DNA from: Clostridia bacterium
GTDB taxonomy: Bacteria; Bacillota; Clostridia; Oscillospirales; Acutalibacteraceae
Assembly: GCA_030532035.1 (NCBI GenBank)
Contig: JAUNLX010000007.1
Span: 1 to 64,000, forward strand
Length of the DNA: 64,000 nucleotides
Reading direction: 5' to 3'
Shown here: piece by piece, positions 6,438 through 15,333 of the stretch
How positions within the stretch are numbered: the stretch's first letter is position 1
Layout of the letters: each line of letters begins with the position of its first letter
The notes under the pieces: model-generated
Databases searched by the model: none
The model's input: the letters and a program-made list of their open reading frames with translations, nothing else
What the model was told of the DNA's origin: nothing
Position numbers and translations under genes: made by a program

Positions 6438-7514
6438 CTAAATATATCCTTTTTCACATAACAATTCAGCAAGTAAGACCGCACCACCTGCGGCACCTCG
6501 TTTTGTATTGTGTGAAAGCCCGATAAATCTATAATCGAAAATTGAATCTTCTCTTAATCTACCTAAGGAAATTGCCATTCCATTTTCGAGTTCTCTCTGT
6601 AATTTTGGTTGGGGAAGATTATCTTCTTCAAAATAATGTAAAAATTGTTTGGGTGCAGACGGTAAATTTAGCTCTGCTATTGGATTTTTATAATTTGCCC
6701 AACGATTTAAAATCTCTTGTTTTGAAACTTTGTTTTTGAGAGAGAAGAAAACAGCAGCAGTATGACCGTCAGAAACGGGAACTCTTATACACTGTGAAGT
6801 AAATTTAGGTGAATCACTCGGAACAATTTCATTGTCCTTTATTTTTCCAAAAATTTTAAGGGGCTCAATTTCGCTCTTTTCTTCCTCACCTGAAATAAAA
6901 GGTATTACATTGTCTAAAATTTCAGGCATAGTTTCAAAAGTTTTTCCGGCACCTGAAATAGCCTGATATGTACATACAGCGACTTTGTCAACGCCTAAGT
7001 CAAGTAAGGGAGCTATTGCCGGAACATAGCTTTGAAGTGAACAATTTGATTTAACTGCAACGAAGCCTTTTTTGGTTCCGAGGCGTTTTCTTTGTGATAT
7101 AATTATTTCTGCATGTTCGGGATTGATTTCCGGAATAATCATTGGAACATCTTTTGTATGACGATGAGCTGAATTATTGGAGACAACGGGACATTCTAAT
7201 TTTGCATAACTTTCTTCAAGAATTTTTGTTTCTTCTTTGGAAAGTGATGTAGCACAAAAGACAAAGTCAACATTTTTTGCTATATATTCTTTGTCTGCCT
7301 CGGCGTCTAAAACTTTCATAGATTTAACAAATTCAGGTATATCTTCATCAATCAAAAAGCGACCTTTGACTGCTTCCTCGTAAGTTTTTCCTGCACTTTT
7401 TGAACTTGCAGCAAGCAAAACTATTTTAAAATTCGGGTGGTTGTTCAACAGGCTGATAAATCTCTGTCCTACCATTCCGGTAGCGCCTATAATTCCTACT
7501 TTATAATTTTTCAT
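6438..7514 (-). CDS. asd: Aspartate-semialdehyde dehydrogenase, archaeal/fungal-like type
   Basis: The 358-residue enzyme reduces aspartyl phosphate to aspartate semialdehyde. The NADP-binding motif is GIIGATGMVGQRF. The catalytic Cys is in VKSNCSLQSYVP (about 158) and the catalytic His in PVSDGHTA. The segments AASSKSAGKTY, YQAISGAGKTFE and IPFISGEEEKSE resemble the archaeal/fungal branch rather than the E. coli branch. It is the first gene of the operon; AGG at a suitable distance precedes the ATG. Confidence 0.93.
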   Translation of the reverse strand: MKNYKVGIIGATGMVGQRFISLLNNHPNFKIVLLAASSKSAGKTYEEAVKGRFLIDEDIPEFVKSMKVLDAEADKEYIAKNVDFVFCATSLSKEETKILEESYAKLECPVVSNNSAHRHTKDVPMIIPEINPEHAEIIISQRKRLGTKKGFVAVKSNCSLQSYVPAIAPLLDLGVDKVAVCTYQAISGAGKTFETMPEILDNVIPFISGEEEKSEIEPLKIFGKIKDNEIVPSDSPKFTSQCIRVPVSDGHTAAVFFSLKNKVSKQEILNRWANYKNPIAELNLPSAPKQFLHYFEEDNLPQPKLQRELENGMAISLGRLREDSIFDYRFIGLSHNTKRGAAGGAVLLAELLCEKGYI

Positions 7515-7559
7515 AAAAACCTCCGAATGCCTTGTAAGACTTGAATTTTTAATAATGAT

Positions 7560-7588
7560 AAATTAACATATTACAATTATACTGTCAA
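7560..7588 (-). promoter_or_regulatory. Probable promoter of the asd-dapA-dapB-ACT operon
   Basis: On the minus strand TTGACA (plus 7583-7588), a 17-bp spacer and TAATTT (plus 7560-7565). The -35 is perfect and the -10 weak. The 110-bp gap to queA is too short for a lysine riboswitch and shows no such motif. Confidence 0.45.
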
Positions 7589-7624
7589 TTAGGATATTAC
7601 ACACAAAATGACTGAAAGGAACCT

Positions 7625-8647
7625 ATGAAAACTGAAGATTTTTACTATGATTTGCCAGACGAACTCATCGCTCAACACCCAGCTTCAAAAAGAGATGAGG
7701 CTAAATTACTCTGCTTAAACAAAAAAACAAAACAAATTCAGCACAGAAAATTCTACGATATAATTGATTTTTTAAATGCTGGAGACTGTCTTGTTATGAA
7801 CGATACAAGGGTTTTGCCGGCAAGAATATATGGAAAAAAAGAAACTGGTGCCAGAGTAGAATTTTTGCTCGCAAAGGAAATGGGTCTCGGTGTATGGGAC
7901 TGTCTTTGTAAACCGGCAAAACGAGCTAAGGTCGGAGATATTTTTAAATTCAGTGACAATTTATTTTGCGAGATTTTAGAAATTAAAGAAGAGGGTTTGA
8001 GAAAAGTTAAATTTAAATCTGAAAATAGCAATTTTTATGACGCACTCTATCAAGTTGGGCAAATGCCACTTCCGCCATATATAAAAGAAAAACTTGAAAA
8101 TGAAGAAGAGTATCAAACTGTATATTCAGATAAACCTACTTCATCTGCAGCACCGACTGCTGGACTTCATTTTACTAAAGAGCTTTTAGACAAAATTGAA
8201 AAAAAGGGGATAAAAAAGGTCTTTTTGACTTTAGATGTTGGACTTGGAACTTTTCGACCCGTTAAAACGAATGATATAGAACAACATAAAATGCATTCAG
8301 AACACTATAACTTAGGAGAAAAACAGGCAGAGATAATAAATGAAACGAGAAAAAGTGGTGGCAGAATTATAGCTGTTGGCACAACAGTCGTTAGAACTTT
8401 AGAGACGATATATGAAAAATATGGCGAAATAAGAGCAGACGACTCTGATAGCTCGATATTCATCTATCCACCGAAAAAAGTACAGACAATAGATGCTTTG
8501 ATAACTAATTTTCATTTGCCAGAAAGTACGCTTATAATGTTAGTTTCCAGTTTTGCAGGTTATGAAACTACAATGAAGACATACAAAAACGCCGTCGAAG
8601 AAAAATACAGATTTTTCTCTTTCGGCGACGCTATGTATATATATTAA
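7625..8647 (+). CDS. queA: S-adenosylmethionine:tRNA ribosyltransferase-isomerase
   Basis: The 340-residue enzyme transfers the ribosyl part of SAM to preQ1-tRNA, forming epoxyqueuosine. N-terminal YDLPDELIAQHPASKRDEAK, AAPTAGLHFT and the C-terminal NFHLPESTLIMLVSSFAG are diagnostic. AAAGGA precedes the ATG. tgt and queG are not adjacent. The stop lies 4 bp from the convergent CmpB-like gene, with no separate terminator. Confidence 0.96.
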   Translation: MKTEDFYYDLPDELIAQHPASKRDEAKLLCLNKKTKQIQHRKFYDIIDFLNAGDCLVMNDTRVLPARIYGKKETGARVEFLLAKEMGLGVWDCLCKPAKRAKVGDIFKFSDNLFCEILEIKEEGLRKVKFKSENSNFYDALYQVGQMPLPPYIKEKLENEEEYQTVYSDKPTSSAAPTAGLHFTKELLDKIEKKGIKKVFLTLDVGLGTFRPVKTNDIEQHKMHSEHYNLGEKQAEIINETRKSGGRIIAVGTTVVRTLETIYEKYGEIRADDSDSSIFIYPPKKVQTIDALITNFHLPESTLIMLVSSFAGYETTMKTYKNAVEEKYRFFSFGDAMYIY

Positions 8648-8651
8648 AATT

Positions 8652-9446
8652 TTAAGGTTTTCTCTTGAACATATATTCAATCATAATCAAAAATTCATTC
8701 AGATTTTTTTTGTAATCTTCAAAGTCTTGAGAAATATCCATTGTAGAATTTTTAAGTAAAAACTTTATCTCGGAAGCTTCCCTTTTCATTCTGTTTGCAA
8801 ATCCAGAATAATGCTTCAAAATTCTCTTTGCCTTTGGATAATTTAAGTTGATATTTGTCGGTAATTTAATTCCCTTAACCATATTATTTGCGAGTTTATG
8901 TAAGATTTTTTCAATATTTTTGAGTTTTAGAGTAGTAACAACTGTATCTGAAAAATCTATGATGAAAATACAAATACAAATTACTAAAACCACAGATTTT
9001 AGATTATGAGGAATAGTCAGCAAGCCTTTTGCGACAACAGGGTGGACAAATTTTATAAATACAACTGACAAAACAGCCCAATAAATTGTATGTGTAAGAC
9101 AAATTCTGCCGTTTAAGTTGAATCTGAATTTTGAGTAATCCCACCAACGAGTGTGAAAGATTTTTTCCATACCGTAACTCGTCAAATATTCTATAGTATC
9201 GGCAATTAAAATTCCGACAATCATTGTCAGAAAAACATTGTGTTTTACTGGGGTAAGAGCATAGATGAATATTGTCGCAACTACGCCATAAATGGGAATC
9301 ATAGGACCAGTTAAAAATCCACGATTTACAAAAGCCAGTTTACCCGTTTTTCTCATCTTTCCAAACGAACAGTAAAGGCTTTCGATTATCCAACCTAAAA
9401 AACTATAGGTTATAAAAAATGTTATTATTTCTATAATTAATTTCAT
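8652..9446 (-). CDS. CmpB-family (putative ABC-transporter type IV) membrane protein
   Basis: The 264-residue protein has about five to six N-terminal membrane helices in residues 1-170 and a charged, probably cytoplasmic, C-terminal third. The pattern FLGWIIESLYCSF, NRGFLTGPMIPIYGV, EYLTSYGMEKIFHTRWWDYS and FNLNGRICL matches the CmpB-like family (PF06541). Its function is not established, and the ABC-transporter label is historical. It overlaps the HD gene by 4 nt, so the two are coupled. Confidence 0.8.
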   Translation of the reverse strand: MKLIIEIITFFITYSFLGWIIESLYCSFGKMRKTGKLAFVNRGFLTGPMIPIYGVVATIFIYALTPVKHNVFLTMIVGILIADTIEYLTSYGMEKIFHTRWWDYSKFRFNLNGRICLTHTIYWAVLSVVFIKFVHPVVAKGLLTIPHNLKSVVLVICICIFIIDFSDTVVTTLKLKNIEKILHKLANNMVKGIKLPTNINLNYPKAKRILKHYSGFANRMKREASEIKFLLKNSTMDISQDFEDYKKNLNEFLIMIEYMFKRKP

Positions 9447-9955
9447 ATCTTTTTTTCCAAGTTAAATGTATTTTTTGAATATATGACTTCCATTGTCGCA
9501 CAATATTTATCTATTAAAGACACGACAAGCGATTCTCTAAATTTTGGCAAAGCGACAGTAAGAGGCCACATATGTTTTTTTATTATATCCTGTTCCATTG
9601 CAGATAAGTTTGTTATCTCAAGTGCGTTTTTTAATGCAAAACCAGGATGACGAAAACCGTGTAATCTATGAGAGTTGTCTTCGGCTTTTCTCCAATCATA
9701 ATAAAACAAATCGTGTAAAAGTCCAGCTCTCGCAGCCGATTTATAATTCAAATTTTTTTCTTGGCAGTATTTGTAACTCAAATAAGAAACACAAAATGTG
9801 TGCCGAAGTCTTGAAATATGAGCATGTTGTTCAAAATCATCGAGAGATTGTACCTGTTTTAACGCAAATAAATCGGAGACAAGGCTGTAATATTCCGAAT
9901 CCTCCGAAAAGGGCATAAATAATGCCGTTTGATATTGCTCTTTTAAGCTAAACAT
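9443..9955 (-). CDS. HD-domain phosphohydrolase-like protein
   Basis: The 170-residue protein carries HD-superfamily metal ligands in order: RLRHTFCVS (H), LLHDLFYYDW (HD), RLHGFRHPG (H), KKHMWPL (H) and SLIDKY (D). That set is complete enough for a catalytically active fold. The substrate is unknown. It has its own promoter and is cotranscribed with the CmpB-like membrane protein, an arrangement I recall from other Clostridia. Start ATG is preceded by TTGGGAG. Confidence 0.82.
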   Translation of the reverse strand: MFSLKEQYQTALFMPFSEDSEYYSLVSDLFALKQVQSLDDFEQHAHISRLRHTFCVSYLSYKYCQEKNLNYKSAARAGLLHDLFYYDWRKAEDNSHRLHGFRHPGFALKNALEITNLSAMEQDIIKKHMWPLTVALPKFRESLVVSLIDKYCATMEVIYSKNTFNLEKKI

Positions 9956-10008
9956 AGGTTTTCTCCCAAAGTAAATTTAAAATCATATATAATGTATATG
10001 CAAATCGT

Positions 10009-10037
10009 ATAATAACACAAGAAAAGTGAGTAAACAA
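10009..10037 (-). promoter_or_regulatory. Promoter of the HD-CmpB pair
   Basis: On the minus strand TTGTTT (plus 10032-10037), 17-bp spacer, TATTAT (plus 10009-10014). The leader is about 50 nt and unremarkable. Confidence 0.6.
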
Positions 10038-10125
10038 TTAAAATTTAATTAATATATACCACTGATTTATGTTATTATCTATAAGTTATTATGACTTCAT
10101 TTTAATGAATAAAAAAGGAGTAAAG

Positions 10126-12495
10126 ATGTCCTTGGAAAATAATTTTTTGCCTGTATTGAGTTTGCGTTCACTGGTTTTATTCCCAGATATGCCACTTTAT
10201 TTTGATGTTACCAGAAAAAAATCAGTTGAAGCAGTTAGATATGCCTCAAAAAATGGGCTTCCACTTTTAATATTCACTCAAAAAGATCTTCGTATTGAAA
10301 ATCCATCAATCGACGATCTCTATAAAGTTGGCATAAAAGCTCATATTCGTCAAATTATATCTGACCCCGAAAAGCCAAATCATCTTCATCTTGCAGTAAA
10401 GGGAATGGAAAGAGTCCGCCTTGTTTCCATAGAAGAACATGGCGAATTTAATTTGGCAAAATACAATAAATTTCACGATAAATTTTCTAAAGAAGAAAAT
10501 TATTTGATTGCGCTCAGCCGTCAAACAAAGGTTTTATTTGATAGATATTTAGATGTATCACCTCAAATGCCACCAGATATTCCGGCAACAGTTTTATCTA
10601 CAGAAGACCCTCAAGAACTCTGTGATTATCTTGCTTCTATATTGCCAATTTCCACAGAATTAAAAATGGAAATTTTATCTACAACAGATGTTGCGGAAAG
10701 AATAAAAAAATTGAATGAAATTTTGGCAAGAGAAACGCAGATAAGAAAATTAGAAGTTGAAATTGTTGCAGATGCAGAAGATCAATTGACAGAAAATCAG
10801 AGAGAATATTTTTTGCGTGAACAGCTTAAAGTAATTTACGGAGAGCTTGGCAACGATGATATAGAGCAGGAAGTTGAAAAATATAAAGAGCAGATACTCG
10901 CAATAGAAAACATCGATGAAAATTCTCGCACCTCTCTTTTAAATGAGTGTACGAGGTTATTAAAGTACGGCTCTGCCTTAACTGCTGATAGCAATGTTAC
11001 GAGAGCTTATTTACAGACGGTTTTGTCTTTGCCCTTTGATAAATTTAGTAAAGATGAAACTTCAATTTCTAAGGCAAAGAAAATTTTAGATAAAGACCAT
11101 TACGGATTAGAAACTGTAAAAGAAAGAATTTTAGAATATATAGCAGTTAAAATTCTGAACAAAGATATTACAGGACAGATAATTTGCCTTGTAGGACCTC
11201 CTGGAGTGGGTAAGACTTCTATTGCAAAATCTCTTGCTCAAGCAATGAATAAAAAATATCAGAGAATAGCGCTCGGAGGAATTTCAGACGAAGCGCAACT
11301 TCGTGGGCACCGTAAAACATACATAGGTTCAATGCCAGGTAGAATAATAAAGGCGATTTCAAGAGCGGAAACAAAAAATCCACTTATTTTATTAGATGAA
11401 GTGGATAAACTTGGAAACGACTATAAAGGCGATCCATATTCTGCCTTGTTGGAAATTTTAGACCCCGAACAAAATAAAACTTTTGTAGATAATTATGTAG
11501 AAATTCCATTTGATTTAAGTCAAGTTATGTTTGTTACTACTGCAAATGACACTTCTCCAATTCCAGCACCACTACTTGATAGAATGGAAATTATTGAACT
11601 TTCTTCCTATACTGAAGAAGAAAAGATGAATATAGGAATGAAATTTTTAAAGCCGAAAAGTATAAAAAATGCGGGATTAGACGGTAAAAGATTGACTATA
11701 TCCAACGGAGCAATGGCAAAAATCATCTCTGATTATACAAAAGAAGCAGGTGTCAGGGGACTGGAAAAACAACTTTCTAAAATTTGTAGAAAAGCTGCAA
11801 AAGAAATTGTTTCGGGAAATAAGAAAAAAATTGCTATAACTGAAAAAAATCTTTCTGATTATTTAGGTATCCCAAAATTCGTAGACGACAATAAAAATGT
11901 TGCTGAAGTCGGAAAAGTAAATGGGCTTGCCTGGACAAGCGTAGGTGGTTCAATGCTTTCAGTTGAGTCGGCGCTTATGATTGGAAAGGGAGAGCTGAAA
12001 ATAACGGGAAGCTTAGGCGATGTTATGAAAGAGAGTGCTGCAATAGCAGTGGGATATATAAGGTCGAAAGCAAATCTTTTTGGCATTGACCCACAGTTTA
12101 GCAAAAATAATGATATTCACATTCATGTGCCTGAGGGAGCAACGCCTAAAGATGGCCCATCTGCTGGTGTAACTCTTGCAACATCACTACTTTCAACCTT
12201 ACTCAACAAAAAAGTGCCGTCAGATGTAGCTATGACAGGGGAAATTACTTTACTGGGTAATGTTCTGCCAATAGGAGGGCTTAAAGAAAAGTCCTTTGCA
12301 GCTTATAAAAACGGTATAAAGAGAGTTTTTATCCCCAAAGAAAACTTGAGAGATTTACCTGAAATTCCAAATGAAGTTAAGGAAAATATTGAATTTATCC
12401 CAGTAGAAAAAATCGGAGAAATTTTCAAAATATTATTTTTTGAAAAAATTAAAAGCTTAAAAATCCAAAACCCAATCTCAAGTAAAGTATATTAA
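10126..12495 (+). CDS. lon: ATP-dependent protease La
   Basis: This 789-residue AAA+ serine protease degrades damaged and regulatory proteins in the cytoplasm. Domains in order are the N-terminal LON substrate domain (1-200), a helical region, AAA+ with Walker A GPPGVGKTS (about 355) and Walker B LILLDEVDK, then the protease domain. Catalytic Ser is about 679 in PKDGPSAGV and Lys about 722 in GGLKEK. I chose ATG 10126 because AAGGAG lies 5 nt upstream; an in-frame ATG at 10069 lacks a site. No CIRCE or clear heat-shock operator is seen. engB follows after 9 nt. Confidence 0.95.
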   Translation: MSLENNFLPVLSLRSLVLFPDMPLYFDVTRKKSVEAVRYASKNGLPLLIFTQKDLRIENPSIDDLYKVGIKAHIRQIISDPEKPNHLHLAVKGMERVRLVSIEEHGEFNLAKYNKFHDKFSKEENYLIALSRQTKVLFDRYLDVSPQMPPDIPATVLSTEDPQELCDYLASILPISTELKMEILSTTDVAERIKKLNEILARETQIRKLEVEIVADAEDQLTENQREYFLREQLKVIYGELGNDDIEQEVEKYKEQILAIENIDENSRTSLLNECTRLLKYGSALTADSNVTRAYLQTVLSLPFDKFSKDETSISKAKKILDKDHYGLETVKERILEYIAVKILNKDITGQIICLVGPPGVGKTSIAKSLAQAMNKKYQRIALGGISDEAQLRGHRKTYIGSMPGRIIKAISRAETKNPLILLDEVDKLGNDYKGDPYSALLEILDPEQNKTFVDNYVEIPFDLSQVMFVTTANDTSPIPAPLLDRMEIIELSSYTEEEKMNIGMKFLKPKSIKNAGLDGKRLTISNGAMAKIISDYTKEAGVRGLEKQLSKICRKAAKEIVSGNKKKIAITEKNLSDYLGIPKFVDDNKNVAEVGKVNGLAWTSVGGSMLSVESALMIGKGELKITGSLGDVMKESAAIAVGYIRSKANLFGIDPQFSKNNDIHIHVPEGATPKDGPSAGVTLATSLLSTLLNKKVPSDVAMTGEITLLGNVLPIGGLKEKSFAAYKNGIKRVFIPKENLRDLPEIPNEVKENIEFIPVEKIGEIFKILFFEKIKSLKIQNPISSKVY

Positions 12496-12504
12496 GGAGA
12501 AAAT

Positions 12505-13089
12505 ATGAATTTTCGAGGAATTGAATTTCTTATGTCCTGTGGAATATTAAGTCAGTTGCCGAAATCTGACAGACCAGAGATAGTTTTTTCTGGCAAATCA
12601 AATGTTGGAAAATCATCTCTGCTCAATGCCTTGACAGAACGAAAACAGATAGCAAAAGTTAGCTCTTCACCTGGAAAAACTAAGACTATTAACTTTTTTA
12701 GCGTAGAAGACATTTATTTTGTTGATTTACCAGGATATGGTTATGCCAAAGTTTCGGATGATGAAAAATTGCGCTGGGCGAATCTTATGGAGGGATATTT
12801 TAGAAGCGAAAGAAAAATAAATTTAATTGTTCAGATATTAGATTATCGTCACAAACCTACATCGCTCGATTATGATATGCTGAATTTTATTGAATATAAT
12901 GGTTTTCCGTATATAATAATTCTTACGAAATTAGACAAACTCAACGCAACCAATTTAAAAAAACGCAGAATTGAATCAAAGGAAGAGTTAAAGGATTATA
13001 ATCCTGAAAAAATAATAGAATTTTCTTCTGAAAATAAAAAAGGAGTAAAGGAGCTTAGAGAAATAATATGTTCATTTACGAAGGAATAA
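12505..13089 (+). CDS. engB: Ribosome biogenesis GTPase EngB/YsxC
   Basis: The 194-residue GTPase assists late 50S assembly. The G motifs are G1 GKSNVGKSS, G2 KTKTINFF, G3 FVDLPGYGYA, G4 LTKLDKL and G5 FSSENKKG. AAGGAG precedes the ATG. The gene follows lon, a conserved Firmicutes pair. Its 3' end overlaps lysA by 22 nt. Confidence 0.95.
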   Translation: MNFRGIEFLMSCGILSQLPKSDRPEIVFSGKSNVGKSSLLNALTERKQIAKVSSSPGKTKTINFFSVEDIYFVDLPGYGYAKVSDDEKLRWANLMEGYFRSERKINLIVQILDYRHKPTSLDYDMLNFIEYNGFPYIIILTKLDKLNATNLKKRRIESKEELKDYNPEKIIEFSSENKKGVKELREIICSFTKE

Positions 13090-14366
13090 ACAAAAACGAA
13101 AAGGGCCATTTGACATTAAACGGCCACGATTTAGTAGAACTGGCAAAGGAATACGGTACTCCACTTATCGTATATGACAGAGAAAAAATAATAGACAATA
13201 TCAACAAATATAAAAATTCAATTGACGCTTATTATGATTCTCATGGCAAAGTTTTATATGCAGGCAAAGCTTTTTCCTGCCTTGAAATGTGCAGACTATG
13301 TAAAAGTATGGACTGTGGTTTAGATGTTGTTTCTGAGGGAGAAATTTTTACTGCCTTGAAGGCAGATTTTCCTGCAGAAGATATGTTCTTCCATGGAAAT
13401 AATAAGACTGACCATGAGATAAATTATGCAGTTTCAAATAAAATTGGATATTTTGTTGTAGATAATATTTCTGAACTTGAAAAAGTAAACGAAGTTGCAA
13501 AAGAAAACAACTGTGTTCAAAAGATTTTGCTTCGTATTAAACCGGGAATTGAGGCGCATACGCATTCATACATACAGACAGGTCAAATTGATTCAAAATT
13601 TGGATTTGCTTTAGAAACTGGAGAAGCCCTTTCTGCTGTTAAAGCAGCTCTTGTCTATGAAAATCTTGATTTGAAAGGTTTTCACTGTCATATAGGCTCT
13701 CAAATTTTCAGTACAGAGCCCTTTGTCAAAGCCGCACAAAAGATCTGCGAATTTATCGCCCAGGTAAAAAAAGAAGAAAATCATGAAATTGATTTACTCG
13801 ACTTAGGCGGTGGTTTTGGTATCAAATATACAGATGACGATGAATCTCCAGATTTTGATGAATATATGAAAAAAGTTTCCGATATGATAAAGCAAACTTG
13901 CAAAGAAAACGATATAAAGTTGCCCTATGTTTTGCTTGAACCTGGTAGATCTATTGTTGGAGAAGCTGGAATCACTCTGTATACTGCGGGAGCGGTTAAG
14001 GTTATTCCAGAAATTAGAACTTATGTTTCTGTTGATGGTGGAATGACAGACAATCCAAGATACATTTTATATGAATCAGAATATATGTTTTGTGTTGCCA
14101 ATAAGGTGGGAAAAGAGAGAAATTCAAAATACACCTTTGCCGGCAAATGCTGCGAAAGTGGAGATTTAATCGGAAAAGATGTTATCTGTGAAGAAGTAGC
14201 ACCTGGAGACATAATTGCCGTATTTTCAACTGGTGCATATAACTATTCTATGGCTTCGCATTATAATAAAATTAATAAACCCGCCGTTTTAATGCTCGAT
14301 AAAGACGAGGTAAAACTCATTATTAAAAGAGAAACTCTCGATAGTTTAATAACTAATGAGATATAA
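13068..14366 (+). CDS. lysA: Diaminopimelate decarboxylase
   Basis: The 432-residue PLP enzyme (alanine-racemase fold) decarboxylates meso-DAP to lysine, completing the pathway begun by the asd-dapA-dapB operon 6 kb away. The PLP Lys is about 67 in VLYAGKAFS. HCHIGSQIF, LDLGGGFGIKY, LEPGRSIVGEAG and CCESGDLIG form the rest of the site. The start inside engB fits the family N-terminus. The nearest GGAG is 14 nt away, so initiation probably depends on coupling. No terminator is visible after the stop. Confidence 0.94.
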   Translation: MFIYEGINKNEKGHLTLNGHDLVELAKEYGTPLIVYDREKIIDNINKYKNSIDAYYDSHGKVLYAGKAFSCLEMCRLCKSMDCGLDVVSEGEIFTALKADFPAEDMFFHGNNKTDHEINYAVSNKIGYFVVDNISELEKVNEVAKENNCVQKILLRIKPGIEAHTHSYIQTGQIDSKFGFALETGEALSAVKAALVYENLDLKGFHCHIGSQIFSTEPFVKAAQKICEFIAQVKKEENHEIDLLDLGGGFGIKYTDDDESPDFDEYMKKVSDMIKQTCKENDIKLPYVLLEPGRSIVGEAGITLYTAGAVKVIPEIRTYVSVDGGMTDNPRYILYESEYMFCVANKVGKERNSKYTFAGKCCESGDLIGKDVICEEVAPGDIIAVFSTGAYNYSMASHYNKINKPAVLMLDKDEVKLIIKRETLDSLITNEI

Positions 14367-14400
14367 ATAGAAACGGTAACATATTATTTATAAAAATTTG

Positions 14401-14429
14401 TTGAAAAAACCAATTTTTTTGAGTATTAT
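14401..14429 (+). promoter_or_regulatory. nfnAB promoter
   Basis: TTGAAA (14401-14406), 17-bp spacer, TATTAT (14424-14429), giving a leader of about 30 nt before the TTG start. Confidence 0.7.
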
Positions 14430-14466
14430 CTTATAAATTATGTAGTTTTTGATAGGAGTTGATTTT

Positions 14467-15333
14467 TTGTACAAAATTGTTAAAAAAAGAGATCTCAATC
14501 CTACTGTCTGTTTAATGGAAATAGAAGCACCTGCAGTAGCTAAAAAAGCTAAAGCAGGTCAGTTTATTATTTTCCGTATCGACGAATTAGGAGAGAGAGT
14601 TCCTCTTACAGTTGCTGATTACGATCGTGAAAAGGGAACTGTAACGATTATCTTCCAAAAAGTCGGTAGAACGACAATGCGTCTTGGAGATTTAAATCAA
14701 GGGGACAGCATTCTTGACTTTGTAGGCCCACTCGGAAAAGCTTCTGAGTTTGACGGAATGACAAAGGTTTGCGTTGTTGGTGGTGGCGTAGGTTGTGCTA
14801 TTGCATATCCACAGGCAAAAGCTTTGCATGATGCAGGCATTGAAGTTGAAGTTATTGCTGGTTTTAGAAGTAAGGATATCGTAATATTAGAAGACGAAAT
14901 GAAAGCAAGCAGTGATAAGCTTTTCCTCTGTACTGATGACGGTACATACGGCCAACAAGGCTTTGTTACAGATGTTCTCAAAAAGAGAATTGAAGAGGGT
15001 GCTAATTACAGTCATATTATTACAATTGGTCCATTGATAATGATGAAATTTGTTGTAGAGGTTGCAAAAGCTCACAACATACCTGCAATTGTAAGTATGA
15101 ACCCCGTTATGGTTGACGGAACTGGAATGTGCGGTTGTTGTAGAGTTACAGTAGGCGGAGAAGTTAAATTTGCCTGCGTTGACGGCCCTGATTTTGACGG
15201 ATATGAAGTTGATTTCGACGAAACAATGAGAAGATCTAAGATGTTTGCCGCCGATGAGAAAAAGCAACTCACAGACTATATGTGTGAAAGAGACGAAAAT
15301 TGTAATCTTATGAGTAAGGAGGTTGAGGAATAA
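14467..15333 (+). CDS. nfnA: NADH-dependent ferredoxin:NADP+ oxidoreductase subunit A
   Basis: The 288-residue protein has an FAD-binding ferredoxin-reductase-like N-domain (AGQFIIFR...VPLTVADYD), an NAD domain (VGGGVGCAIAYPQ) and a C-terminal [2Fe-2S] site built from GTGMCGCCRVTV plus FACVDGPDFDG. With NfnB it forms a cytoplasmic flavin-based electron-bifurcating transhydrogenase linking NADH, NADPH and ferredoxin. TTG 14467 is the start: AGGAG lies 8 nt upstream and the protein then opens MYKIVKKRDL as in relatives. Older annotation of this family as dihydroorotate dehydrogenase electron-transfer subunit is unlikely given the nfnB partner. Confidence 0.9.
   Translation: MYKIVKKRDLNPTVCLMEIEAPAVAKKAKAGQFIIFRIDELGERVPLTVADYDREKGTVTIIFQKVGRTTMRLGDLNQGDSILDFVGPLGKASEFDGMTKVCVVGGGVGCAIAYPQAKALHDAGIEVEVIAGFRSKDIVILEDEMKASSDKLFLCTDDGTYGQQGFVTDVLKKRIEEGANYSHIITIGPLIMMKFVVEVAKAHNIPAIVSMNPVMVDGTGMCGCCRVTVGGEVKFACVDGPDFDGYEVDFDETMRRSKMFAADEKKQLTDYMCERDENCNLMSKEVEE

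Noticed and set aside
7515-7624. Lysine riboswitch ahead of asd
   Set aside because: The 110-bp divergent gap is far shorter than the aptamer and lacks its conserved segments.
10069-10125. Longer N-terminus for Lon
   Set aside because: No ribosome binding site at 10069, whereas AAGGAG precedes 10126 and the family N-terminus starts there.
9956-10125. CIRCE or other heat-shock operator upstream of lon
   Set aside because: No TTAGCACTC-type inverted repeat is present in the gap.
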